Positions 6,855-12,306 of a stretch of 12,578 nucleotides of DNA are shown here, in pieces. The translations under genes and the position numbers were made by a program. The notes below the pieces were generated by a model. The model was not told the DNA's origin. It did not search any database and saw nothing but the letters and a program-made list of their open reading frames with translations. This DNA comes from Alphaproteobacteria bacterium (GTDB lineage Bacteria; Pseudomonadota; Alphaproteobacteria; Rhodobacterales; Rhodobacteraceae): assembly GCA_024277955.1 (NCBI GenBank), contig JAJRUE010000208.1:1-12578 (forward strand). Direction: 5' to 3'. Position 1 is the first letter of the stretch; every line of letters begins with the position of its first letter.

Positions 6855-6873
6855 GCCCGGAACCAATCCGGGC
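6855..6873 (-). promoter_or_regulatory. Hairpin in the nadE 5' leader
   Basis: On the minus strand GCCCGG-ATTGGTT-CCGGGC forms a perfect 6-bp stem with a 7-nt loop, ending 17 nt before the nadE start codon. Any nadE transcript starting upstream would carry it. No T-run follows, so it is not an intrinsic terminator. A role in translation or mRNA stability is only a possibility. Confidence 0.35.
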
Positions 6874-6952
6874 GCAGTCTTAACAGAGTTGCCTGCAAAC
6901 GAAAGTCCCAACCGGATCTGCGCCCCCGGGGGGCGGGAAAACTCAAAAGGCA

Positions 6953-6981
6953 TTGTCAGCCCTTGGCGGCTGTTCTAGGCT
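6953..6981 (+). promoter_or_regulatory. Candidate promoter of the MORN-repeat gene
   Basis: TTGTCA (6953-6958) and TAGGCT (6976-6981) are separated by exactly 17 bp, and would start transcription near 6988-6990, giving a leader of about 45 nt before the GTG start. The same box type (TTGTCT-N17-TAGCCT) precedes the gcv operon in this window, which supports the call. Confidence 0.45.
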
Positions 6982-7031
6982 TTGGCCAAGATCCGGGCGC
7001 TTTCGCGCGTGTCGGAAAACAGGGGGCTATC

Positions 7032-8465
7032 GTGTTGACTTTCAAGGGCCGCGCCAAGGCGCTGTTTATCGGGACCATCGGTTTGACACTGGCGGCGGGG
7101 GCCGTGCAGGCCCAGCAGACCGACGCCGTGATCACCAAGAAATACGAAGACGGCGGTGTCTACGAAGGCACCTTCAAGGATGGCAAGCAGCACGGCATTG
7201 GCACCTACCGGCTGCCCAACGGCTACGAATACACCGGCGAATGGGTCGATGGCGAAATCCGCGGCCAGGGCGAAGCGCGCTTTCCCAACGGGGCGATCTA
7301 CAAGGGCAGCTTCGCCAACGGCAAACCCAATGGCCGCGGCAAGATCACATTCGCCGATGGCGGCACCTATGAAGGCGACTGGGTGGATGGCAAGATCACC
7401 GGCACCGGGGTCGCGATCTATCCGAACGGCGTGAAATACGAAGGCGGCTTCAAGGATGCGCTGCAGCACGGCCAGGGGCGGATGGAAAGCCCCAGCGGCT
7501 ATGTCTACGAAGGCAGCTGGGTCGAAGGCGTCAAGGACGGCAAGGGCAAGATCATCTACCCCGACGGCGCCATCTATGAAGGCGACCTGGTGCGCGGTGT
7601 GCGCGAAGGCTTCGGCAAGCTCACCATGCCCGACGGGCTGCAATACGAAGGCGAATGGAAGGACGGGCAGATCAACGGCAAGGGCCGGCTGGTCCAGTCC
7701 AACGGCGACATCTACGAAGGCGAATTCGTCAACGGCCAGCGCCAGGGCCAGGGCAAGGTCACCTATGCCAACGGCGACGTCTACGAAGGCCAGTTCGTGA
7801 ACGACAAGCGCGAAGGCCTGGGCACCGTCACCGGCACCGACGGCTACACCTATGTGGGCGACTGGGTTGCCGGCCATATCGAAGGCCAGGGCAAGGTCAC
7901 CTACCCCGACGGCTCGGTCTACGAAGGCCAATTCCGCAATGACCTGCCCGACGGGATCGGGCGCATCGTCTATGCCGACGGGAATTCCTACGAAGGCGAA
8001 TGGAAGGCCGGGGTGATCGATGGCAAGGGCATCGCGCGCTACGCCAACGGCATGGTCTACGAGGGCGAGTTCCGCAACACGCTGAACCACGGCCAGGGCA
8101 CGATGACCTTTCCGGATGGCTACACCTATGTGGGCGAATGGCGCAACGGCAAGCGCAACGGCACCGGGCGCGCCACCTATCCCGACGGGACGGTCTATTA
8201 CGGGAATTTCGTCGACGGCAAGCGCGAAGGCAAGGGGACCATCACCATGCCCGACGGCTTTACCTATACCGGCGACTGGAAGGCCGGCGAAATCGAAGGC
8301 CAGGGGGTCGCCACCTACGCCACCGGCGATGTCTACGAAGGCACCTTCAAGGCCGGCAAGCGCCACGGCCAGGGCACCATCCGCTATTCCGCCACCGGCG
8401 AAGAAAACAGCGGCACCTGGACCGATGGCGCGCTGACCGAGCCGGCCACCAACGGCGGGAACTGA
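7032..8465 (+). CDS. Exported MORN-repeat protein (18 repeats)
   Basis: This 477-aa protein begins with a signal peptide (basic KGRAK, hydrophobic LFIGTIGLTLAAG, likely cleavage after VQA, residue 27), so it should act in the periplasm or outside the cell. From residue 43 to 456 it consists of eighteen MORN units of exactly 23 residues, each with YxG near the start and GxG in the middle, then a degenerate nineteenth unit and a short C-terminal tail. There is no other domain. MORN arrays form elongated beta-hairpin rods; in eukaryotes they link proteins and membranes, but bacterial roles are mostly unknown. I chose GTG 7032 because it has an AGGGGG Shine-Dalgarno 6 nt upstream and opens directly into the signal peptide; the upstream ATG at 6963 falls within the likely promoter. 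It is monocistronic by position. Confidence 0.88.
   Translation: MLTFKGRAKALFIGTIGLTLAAGAVQAQQTDAVITKKYEDGGVYEGTFKDGKQHGIGTYRLPNGYEYTGEWVDGEIRGQGEARFPNGAIYKGSFANGKPNGRGKITFADGGTYEGDWVDGKITGTGVAIYPNGVKYEGGFKDALQHGQGRMESPSGYVYEGSWVEGVKDGKGKIIYPDGAIYEGDLVRGVREGFGKLTMPDGLQYEGEWKDGQINGKGRLVQSNGDIYEGEFVNGQRQGQGKVTYANGDVYEGQFVNDKREGLGTVTGTDGYTYVGDWVAGHIEGQGKVTYPDGSVYEGQFRNDLPDGIGRIVYADGNSYEGEWKAGVIDGKGIARYANGMVYEGEFRNTLNHGQGTMTFPDGYTYVGEWRNGKRNGTGRATYPDGTVYYGNFVDGKREGKGTITMPDGFTYTGDWKAGEIEGQGVATYATGDVYEGTFKAGKRHGQGTIRYSATGEENSGTWTDGALTEPATNGGN
7158..8399 (+). repeat. Array of 18 tandem 69-bp MORN-coding units
   Basis: Eighteen consecutive units of 69 bp (23 codons) with no insertion or deletion between units. 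A recurring DNA core close to TCTACGAAGGC marks most unit starts. Units alternate in type: the aromatic residue at position 6 is Phe in one and Trp in the next, so the true period is largely two units (138 bp). The alternation breaks once, where units 9 and 10 are both Phe type. Confidence 0.95.
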
Positions 8466-8552
8466 CCCGTCCGGGCCACGCCCCGCCCCGCTGCACCGCC
8501 TCAGTGCACCTTCCCAGTGCGCCCCCGTTCTGGGCCTTTCCAGTGCGCCGCC

Positions 8553-9215
8553 TCAGCTTTGCGCGGCCTTGAACCGGTCGCGCACATGGGCCGGCACCGC
8601 CAGGCCCGGCTTCAGCCGCGCGTCATCGACCGGCGCCGCAAAGGCCGGCGCCACCGGCACCGTCCCGGCCCAGATGTCCAGGGCGTAATCCTCTTCGTCA
8701 TCGATCGGACCTCCGGCGCGCACCTTGGCGGAAACCTCGTCCAGGGGCAGCCACATCACCGTGGTCGCCTTTAGCTCTTTATCATTGATATCACGCAGTT
8801 TTTCCCAGCGCCCCGGCACCAGGTGATCCATCATCGCGCGCAGGGCTTCGGTCTTGGCCTGCGTGCCTTCGACGATCTGCGGCACCCCGAAAACCGTCAC
8901 CGAACGGTAGTTCACCGAATGGTGGAAGGCCGAACGCGCCAGCACATAGCCGTCCAGGATGGTGGCGTTCAGACAGATCTCGGCGCCTTTCGACCGGCGC
9001 AGCGTGCGACTGGCCGAAGACCCGTGCCAATAGACCCGGTCGCCCACCCGCCAGTGCAGGGTAGGCGTCAGCGCCGGCGCGCCATCGAGCAGCCAGGCGA
9101 TATGGCACAGCGCCGCAGCATCAAGGATCGCATGCACCGCGTCGCGGTCGAAAACCGCGCGTTCGTGCCCCCGGCGGACGCGGGTGCGGGGCGTGGGGCG
9201 GATCTGGTCGGTCAT
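8553..9215 (-). CDS. Pyridoxamine 5'-phosphate oxidase-like FMN-binding protein
   Basis: This 220-aa protein matches the PNPOx-like split-barrel flavoproteins (Pyridox_ox_2 type). Visible features are an N-terminal AILDAAALCHIAWLLDG strand region, the flavin-phosphate segment YWHGSSASRTLRRS, and FHHSVNYRSVTVFG in the central barrel. The C-terminal part carries ATTVMWLPLDEVSAKVR. True PNPOx activity is not assured; many relatives bind FMN, F420 or heme with unknown substrates. The frame is open to an ATG at 9290, but the 25-residue extension is not family-like and lacks a Shine-Dalgarno. The ATG at 9213-9215 has GAGG 8 nt upstream and is preferred. The gene is divergent from a MocR-type regulator, a common pairing in vitamin B6-linked regulons, suggesting direct control by it. 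Confidence 0.87.
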   Translation of the reverse strand: MTDQIRPTPRTRVRRGHERAVFDRDAVHAILDAAALCHIAWLLDGAPALTPTLHWRVGDRVYWHGSSASRTLRRSKGAEICLNATILDGYVLARSAFHHSVNYRSVTVFGVPQIVEGTQAKTEALRAMMDHLVPGRWEKLRDINDKELKATTVMWLPLDEVSAKVRAGGPIDDEEDYALDIWAGTVPVAPAFAAPVDDARLKPGLAVPAHVRDRFKAAQS

Positions 9216-9248
9216 CGGCAATACCTCGGGCAGAAAAATGGGCGGTTC

Positions 9249-9347
9249 GATCAAGCCGCAGCGCGCCTTGATCACTTTCGGATTTGACATCTAGGCGAAA
9301 ATCGGACCTGCTGAAACGGCCAGTTTCTGAAAGTTTGAACAGTCCAG
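9249..9347. promoter_or_regulatory. Divergent control region with candidate MocR operator repeats
   Basis: Read on the minus strand, CTGGAC (9347-9342) and CTGGCC (9323-9318) form a direct repeat with starts 24 bp apart. CTGGACT resembles the half-site I recall for TauR and other MocR-family regulators. The repeat lies immediately upstream of a possible promoter for the PNPOx-like gene (TTTCAG 9316-9311, 17 bp, TAGATG 9293-9288). It also lies between the likely mocR promoter and its start codon. A separate perfect dyad GATCAAG-N11-CTTGATC (9249-9273) overlaps the mocR -35 box. Smaller dyads GAAAC-N5-GTTTC (9313-9327) and AGTTG-N4-CAACT (9346-9359) are also present. Binding by the adjacent regulator is inferred. 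Confidence 0.5.
9268..9296 (+). promoter_or_regulatory. Candidate promoter of the mocR-type gene
   Basis: TTGATC (9268-9273) and CTAGGC (9291-9296) are 17 bp apart, the same CTAGGC-type -10 seen before the MORN gene. A consensus TTGACA at 9284-9289 is also present, but it has no good -10 at 17-18 bp. With the first option the leader would be about 45 nt. Confidence 0.35.
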
Positions 9348-10820
9348 TTGACCACAACTCCTGACCTAGTGCCGCTGTTGGCCACCCTTGGGCAAAGCGG
9401 GCCGATCTATCTGCAGATACGCGACCGGCTGCGCCACGCGATCGGTAATGGCGAGATCGTCGCGGGCACCCGTCTGCCGTCCAGCCGGGCGCTGGCCGCC
9501 GACCTGGGGCTGTCGCGCAGCACCGTGGTCGCCGCCTATGATCAGCTGATCGCCGAAGGCTATGCCCAAAGCCGCCCCGGCGCCGGGATCTTTGCCTGCG
9601 ACGCGGGGCCGATGACTGGGCCGATGACCGGGCCAGTGAAAGAGCCGACGATCGGGGCCAATCCGAATGGCGCACCGGGGTCAGCGCCCGCCGGGCGCAG
9701 CGAACCGCCGCTGGCGCTCAGCCCCGGGCTGGCCGATCTGACGCTGTTTCCGGTGCGCAGTTGGGCGCGCACCATCGGGCGGGTGGCGCGCAGCGAACCC
9801 GAAACCCTGCACCACTGCCCCGACCGGTTCGGCGATCCGCTGCTGCGGCTCCAGATCGCCCGGCACCTGCTGGCTTGGCGCGGCGTGCGCTGCGATGCCG
9901 CCCAGGTGGTGATCACCGGCGGGTCGGGCGAAGCTCTGGAACGGGCGCTCGAGCTGACCTGCGACGCCGGCGCCACCGTCGGGCTGGAAGACCCCGGCTA
10001 TCCGCCGATCCGCCGTTTCGCGCAGGCCCGCCCCTGGGGGCTGCGCTGGCTTGGGATCGACGAAAACGGGGCGGTCGTGCCGCGTGGCCGGCCAGCGCCA
10101 AGGGCGGTGGTTCTGACGCCGTCGCACCAGTTTCCGCTGGGGGGCGCGATGGCCCAGGCCCGCCGGGCCGCGTTTCTGGACTGGGCGCGTCGCACCGGCG
10201 GCTGGCTCATCGAGGACGATTTCGACAGCGAATTCCGCTATGCCGGGCGGCCGATCCCGGCGCTGGCGGCGCTGGAGGGCGGTGACCGGGTGATCTATGT
10301 CGGCAGTTTCTCCAAGGTGTTTTCGCACGGGCTGCGCCTGGGCTACATGGTTCTGCCCGCGCCGCTGGTGGACCCCGCCCGCCGGGCGATGCACCGCGAA
10401 GCACCGCGGGTTTCGGTCACCGGGCAGCGCCCGCTGGCGCGGTTCATGGAGGACGGCAGCTATCAGCGGCACCTGCGCCGGGTGCGCCGGGTCTATGCCC
10501 GCCGCCACGGGCTGTTGATGCGCGCGCTGGAAGCGCATCTGGCCGGGCGCGCGCATTGGCGGCGCGACAATGCCGGCATGCTGGTGGCCGTCCACCTGTC
10601 CGAGGGGGTCGGCGACCGGCAGATCGCCGCTGCCGCCCGGCGGGCCGGTATCGGCTGTCTGCCCCTGTCCGACCATGTGGCCGGGCCGGGGCGCGCCAAC
10701 GGGCTGTTGCTGGGGTTTTGCGCAACCCCCGACCACAGGATCGCGGAGGCGGTTCGGGCGCTGCGCTTGGCCCTGCAAGAGGCCGGACAACCGGTGGGCG
10801 GCGGGGATTCGGGCGGCTAA
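9348..10820 (+). CDS. MocR/PdxR-family transcriptional regulator (GntR-type HTH plus aminotransferase domain)
   Basis: A 490-aa fusion regulator. The N-terminal winged helix (about 18-80) contains IYLQIRDRLRHAI, AGTRLPSSRALA and LSRSTVVAAYDQL, typical of GntR-type domains. The C-terminal part is a class I aminotransferase fold with LEDPGYP (213-219), TPSHQFPLGG and EDDFDSEFRY. The PLP Schiff-base lysine is Lys323 in GSFSKVFSHGLRLGY. Such proteins sense PLP or amino-PLP adducts and activate or repress divergent genes. Many relatives read EDDYDSEFRY, so Phe292 replaces the usual Tyr. The interdomain linker contains a short GPMT repeat. A stop lies just upstream, so translation starts at TTG 9348 or GTG 9369; neither has a clear Shine-Dalgarno and the choice is uncertain. 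The gene is divergent from the PNPOx-like gene, its probable target. Confidence 0.92.
   Translation: MTTTPDLVPLLATLGQSGPIYLQIRDRLRHAIGNGEIVAGTRLPSSRALAADLGLSRSTVVAAYDQLIAEGYAQSRPGAGIFACDAGPMTGPMTGPVKEPTIGANPNGAPGSAPAGRSEPPLALSPGLADLTLFPVRSWARTIGRVARSEPETLHHCPDRFGDPLLRLQIARHLLAWRGVRCDAAQVVITGGSGEALERALELTCDAGATVGLEDPGYPPIRRFAQARPWGLRWLGIDENGAVVPRGRPAPRAVVLTPSHQFPLGGAMAQARRAAFLDWARRTGGWLIEDDFDSEFRYAGRPIPALAALEGGDRVIYVGSFSKVFSHGLRLGYMVLPAPLVDPARRAMHREAPRVSVTGQRPLARFMEDGSYQRHLRRVRRVYARRHGLLMRALEAHLAGRAHWRRDNAGMLVAVHLSEGVGDRQIAAAARRAGIGCLPLSDHVAGPGRANGLLLGFCATPDHRIAEAVRALRLALQEAGQPVGGGDSGG
9606..9641 (+). repeat. Three 12-bp repeats in the regulator linker
   Basis: GGGCCGATGACT, GGGCCGATGACC and GGGCCAGTGAAA lie head to tail in frame and encode GPMT-GPMT-GPVK in the linker between the HTH and aminotransferase domains. 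The pattern fits replication slippage that lengthens a flexible linker without breaking the frame. Confidence 0.85.
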
Positions 10821-10863
10821 GGCGGGTCAGGGGTGGGTCGCCGGATCCAGCCCGGGGGGGCGT

Positions 10864-11460
10864 TCAGGCCGGGGCGTTCCAGGTGTCGATCATCGCGAAG
10901 ATCAGCCGTTCGCCTTCGGCAACGATGTCGAACCGGCGCTGTTCCATCGACCAGCGCATCGCCAGCCCCTGAATCGCGGCCAGAGTCAGCGCCGCGGCAT
11001 CGGCCGGGTTCAGGTCCGGCCGAAACCGGCCCGCGTCGATTTCCGCCTGAACCAGCTCGGCAAACCGCAGCCGCCGGTCGCGCATCATTTCCTCGAAATG
11101 CTGGCGCAGCGCGTCGTTTTCCGCATGCAGTTCGCGCGAGAACAGGATCGCGGTGATCGCCGGCTGGCGGGCGATGAACCCAAGCTGGCGCGACACCAGC
11201 GCCCGCAGCCGGTCGGCGGGCGGCATGGCGGCCAGCTCGGCCCCGCCGGTATCGAGGCGGCGCACGATTTCATTGCCCACCGCCGCCCAGATATCGGCCT
11301 TGGTCGGGAAATGCCGGAAAATCGCCGGCTGGGTCAGGCCGACCGCATCGGCCAGTTGCTGGGTGGTGACCCGGTCCGGGCCCTTTTCAGCCGCCAGGCG
11401 GATCGCCGCATCGATGATTTCGCGCTTACGGTCCTCGGCGGATTTGCGTGTGCGGCCCAT
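10864..11460 (-). CDS. TetR-family transcriptional regulator
   Basis: This 198-aa protein has a typical TetR N-terminal DNA-binding domain: RKREIIDAAIRLAAEKG followed by the helix-turn-helix VTTQQLADAVGLTQPAIFRHFPTK (about 31-54). The C-terminal ligand-binding half is variable, with ITAILFSRELHAENDALRQH and AALTLAAIQGLAMRW, and its ligand cannot be deduced. The frame is open 26 codons further upstream into the previous gene. I prefer the ATG at 11458-11460, because the family starts close to the first helix, though its Shine-Dalgarno is weak. It begins 23 nt after the stop of the cytochrome c'-type gene on the same strand and probably shares its transcript, so it may regulate that operon through the dyad at 11991-12014. 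It ends convergently with the MocR gene. Confidence 0.9.
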   Translation of the reverse strand: MGRTRKSAEDRKREIIDAAIRLAAEKGPDRVTTQQLADAVGLTQPAIFRHFPTKADIWAAVGNEIVRRLDTGGAELAAMPPADRLRALVSRQLGFIARQPAITAILFSRELHAENDALRQHFEEMMRDRRLRFAELVQAEIDAGRFRPDLNPADAAALTLAAIQGLAMRWSMEQRRFDIVAEGERLIFAMIDTWNAPA

Positions 11461-11483
11461 GCGGTCGGTCCCCGGCTGATGGC

Positions 11484-11972
11484 TTACGGTTGTTCCTTGT
11501 CGGCCCCCTCGATACCCAGACGATAGCCGGCGTGGCAAGAGGTGCAGTTGCCCATGACCTTGCCCATTTCCCCCAGGATTTCCAGCGGATCTTCGGTCAC
11601 GGTTGCGAGAGTCGCCAGATCGTCAAAGGCCTGGTGGGTGCCCATGCCCAGGGTCTTGAACTCGAGCGGCAGCTTGCGGATCAGCGCCGGGCTTTCGCCG
11701 CTGGCCGCCGCCATGCCCACCGCCGTGGCCAGGGTTTGCACTTCTTCCATGTCGCCATCGATGGCCGCCAGGGTGATGCCCTGCACGGTTTCCAGCAGGC
11801 CGCGCATTGCGCCAAGCACCTTGTTGCGTTCATCGGCTGACAGCAGCACCACGGTGCGCCCGTCGGCGTGCGGTTCGGTGGTGCCCACCACCAGGAAGGT
11901 GTAGGCCATCGCCACAAGTCCGATCGCCAGCACCGCAGAAAGCAGCCAGCCCAGTTTGCATCCGAGTTTCAT
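11484..11972 (-). CDS. Membrane-anchored class II (c'-type) cytochrome c
   Basis: This 162-aa protein has an uncleaved-looking N-terminal hydrophobic segment (about 8-30, GWLLSAVLAIGLVAMAYTFLVV) and a single heme motif CTSCH at 143-147, near the C-terminus in MGNCTSCHAGYRL. The C-terminal heme site and helical body with ERNKVLGAMRGLLETVQGI and IDGDMEEVQTLATAVGMAAA fit the four-helix class II cytochromes (c' and c-556), which act in the periplasm in electron transfer or bind NO or CO. Whether the heme is five- or six-coordinate cannot be settled from sequence. The ATG at 11970-11972 has a GGAG Shine-Dalgarno 7 nt upstream; in-frame ATGs at 11984 and 12008 do not. A TetR gene follows after 23 nt, an unusual partner. 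Confidence 0.83.
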   Translation of the reverse strand: MKLGCKLGWLLSAVLAIGLVAMAYTFLVVGTTEPHADGRTVVLLSADERNKVLGAMRGLLETVQGITLAAIDGDMEEVQTLATAVGMAAASGESPALIRKLPLEFKTLGMGTHQAFDDLATLATVTEDPLEILGEMGKVMGNCTSCHAGYRLGIEGADKEQP

Positions 11973-11990
11973 GAAAGTCTCCATCAGGTT

Positions 11991-12025
11991 AAATAAGTAA
12001 TGGCTCACTAACTAATTCGGTGCAA
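11991..12025 (-). promoter_or_regulatory. Candidate promoter with TetR-like operator before the cytochrome c'-tetR operon
   Basis: On the minus strand TTGCAC (12025-12020) lies 17 bp before CATTAC (12002-11997). Within it an imperfect dyad spans 11991-12014: on the plus strand AAATAAGTAA-TGGC-TCACTAACTA, whose half-sites share the AGT and flanking A/T pattern (6 of 10 positions). This is an AT-rich island in GC-rich DNA. The dyad covers the spacer and -10, the usual place for repression by a TetR protein. Binding by the operon's own TetR is inferred. Confidence 0.5.
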
Positions 12026-12080
12026 CCTGTCCAGCGGCATTTCGTCCCGGCGGGCGCGCGGCCGGGCGGCGGATTTGGGG

Positions 12081-12109
12081 CTTTTCTTTCCGGCCGGCGG
12101 TGATATGGT
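12081..12109 (+). promoter_or_regulatory. Candidate promoter of the leu leader transcript
   Basis: A good -10 box TATGGT (12104-12109) follows a weak -35 CTTTTC (12081-12086) at 17 bp. Counting 7 nt downstream places transcription start at about 12116-12117, on the first base of the leader-peptide ATG. The remaining part of the 334-bp region between the two divergent genes (12026-12080) is GC-rich with no further recognisable element. Confidence 0.4.
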
Positions 12110-12116
12110 CGCGGCC

Positions 12117-12203
12117 ATGAACGCACGCGCGCATACCGTTTTGCTGCCGGGGGCCCCTGCCCTGCCGGGCGCTGCGCTGCTGCTTCTGCTTAGCTGCCTC
12201 TGA
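12117..12203 (+). CDS. leuL: leu operon leader peptide (leucine-rich, probably leaderless)
   Basis: A 28-codon ORF upstream of leuA encodes a peptide starting MNARAHTVLLPG and ending LLLLLSCL. Nine of its 28 residues are leucine, and codons 21-25 are five consecutive Leu codons (12177-12191), the signature of a leucine-sensing attenuator peptide. There is no Shine-Dalgarno before the ATG. Instead a TATGGT -10 box ends 7 nt upstream, so the mRNA probably begins at the ATG itself, as is known for the trp leader of Sinorhizobium meliloti. The stop codon is 103 nt before leuA. Ribosome stalling at the Leu run when leucyl-tRNA is scarce would alter folding of the following RNA. Confidence 0.75.
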   Translation: MNARAHTVLLPGAPALPGAALLLLLSCL

Positions 12204-12280
12204 GCGTGCCCTGGCGCGACCGCTCGGAGGTGACCAGCGCCAGCCCCCCGCCCCGGCCCATGCCAGCATCCGCAGCTAAG
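12189..12280 (+). promoter_or_regulatory. Probable leu attenuator: competing RNA stems
   Basis: Three pairings can be read. Stem 1: CCTCTGAGCG (12197-12206, across the leader stop codon) with CGCTCGGAGG (12221-12230), 10 bp with one G-U pair. Stem 2: CTGGCGC (12211-12217) with GCGCCAG (12237-12243), perfect. Stem 3: CTTAGCTGC (12189-12197, end of the Leu run) with GCAGCTAAG (12272-12280), a perfect 9-bp match. Stem 3 can enclose stem 2 but clashes with stem 1; stem 1 traps one arm of stem 2 in its loop. No T-run is seen, so the output may be Rho-dependent termination or access to the leuA start rather than a classic terminator. The functional assignment is inference. Confidence 0.55.
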
Positions 12281-12306
12281 ACAAACCCCACGAAGAGACC
12301 CATCCC

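Noticed and set aside
6838..6953. Small minus-strand ORF starting at 6953 and overlapping the nadE start
   Set aside because: No Shine-Dalgarno, no biased codons such as those of a leader peptide, and it crosses the divergent promoter region.
6975..8366. A 463-codon open frame antisense to the MORN gene
   Set aside because: It is a by-product of the repeated, GC-rich codons of the sense strand. The product is a periodic Ala/Val/Gly string with no family resemblance and no promoter or Shine-Dalgarno.
9216..9290. Longer start for the PNPOx-like protein at 9290
   Set aside because: No Shine-Dalgarno there, the extension is not family-like, and it would cover the divergent control region; the start at 9215 has GAGG at good spacing.
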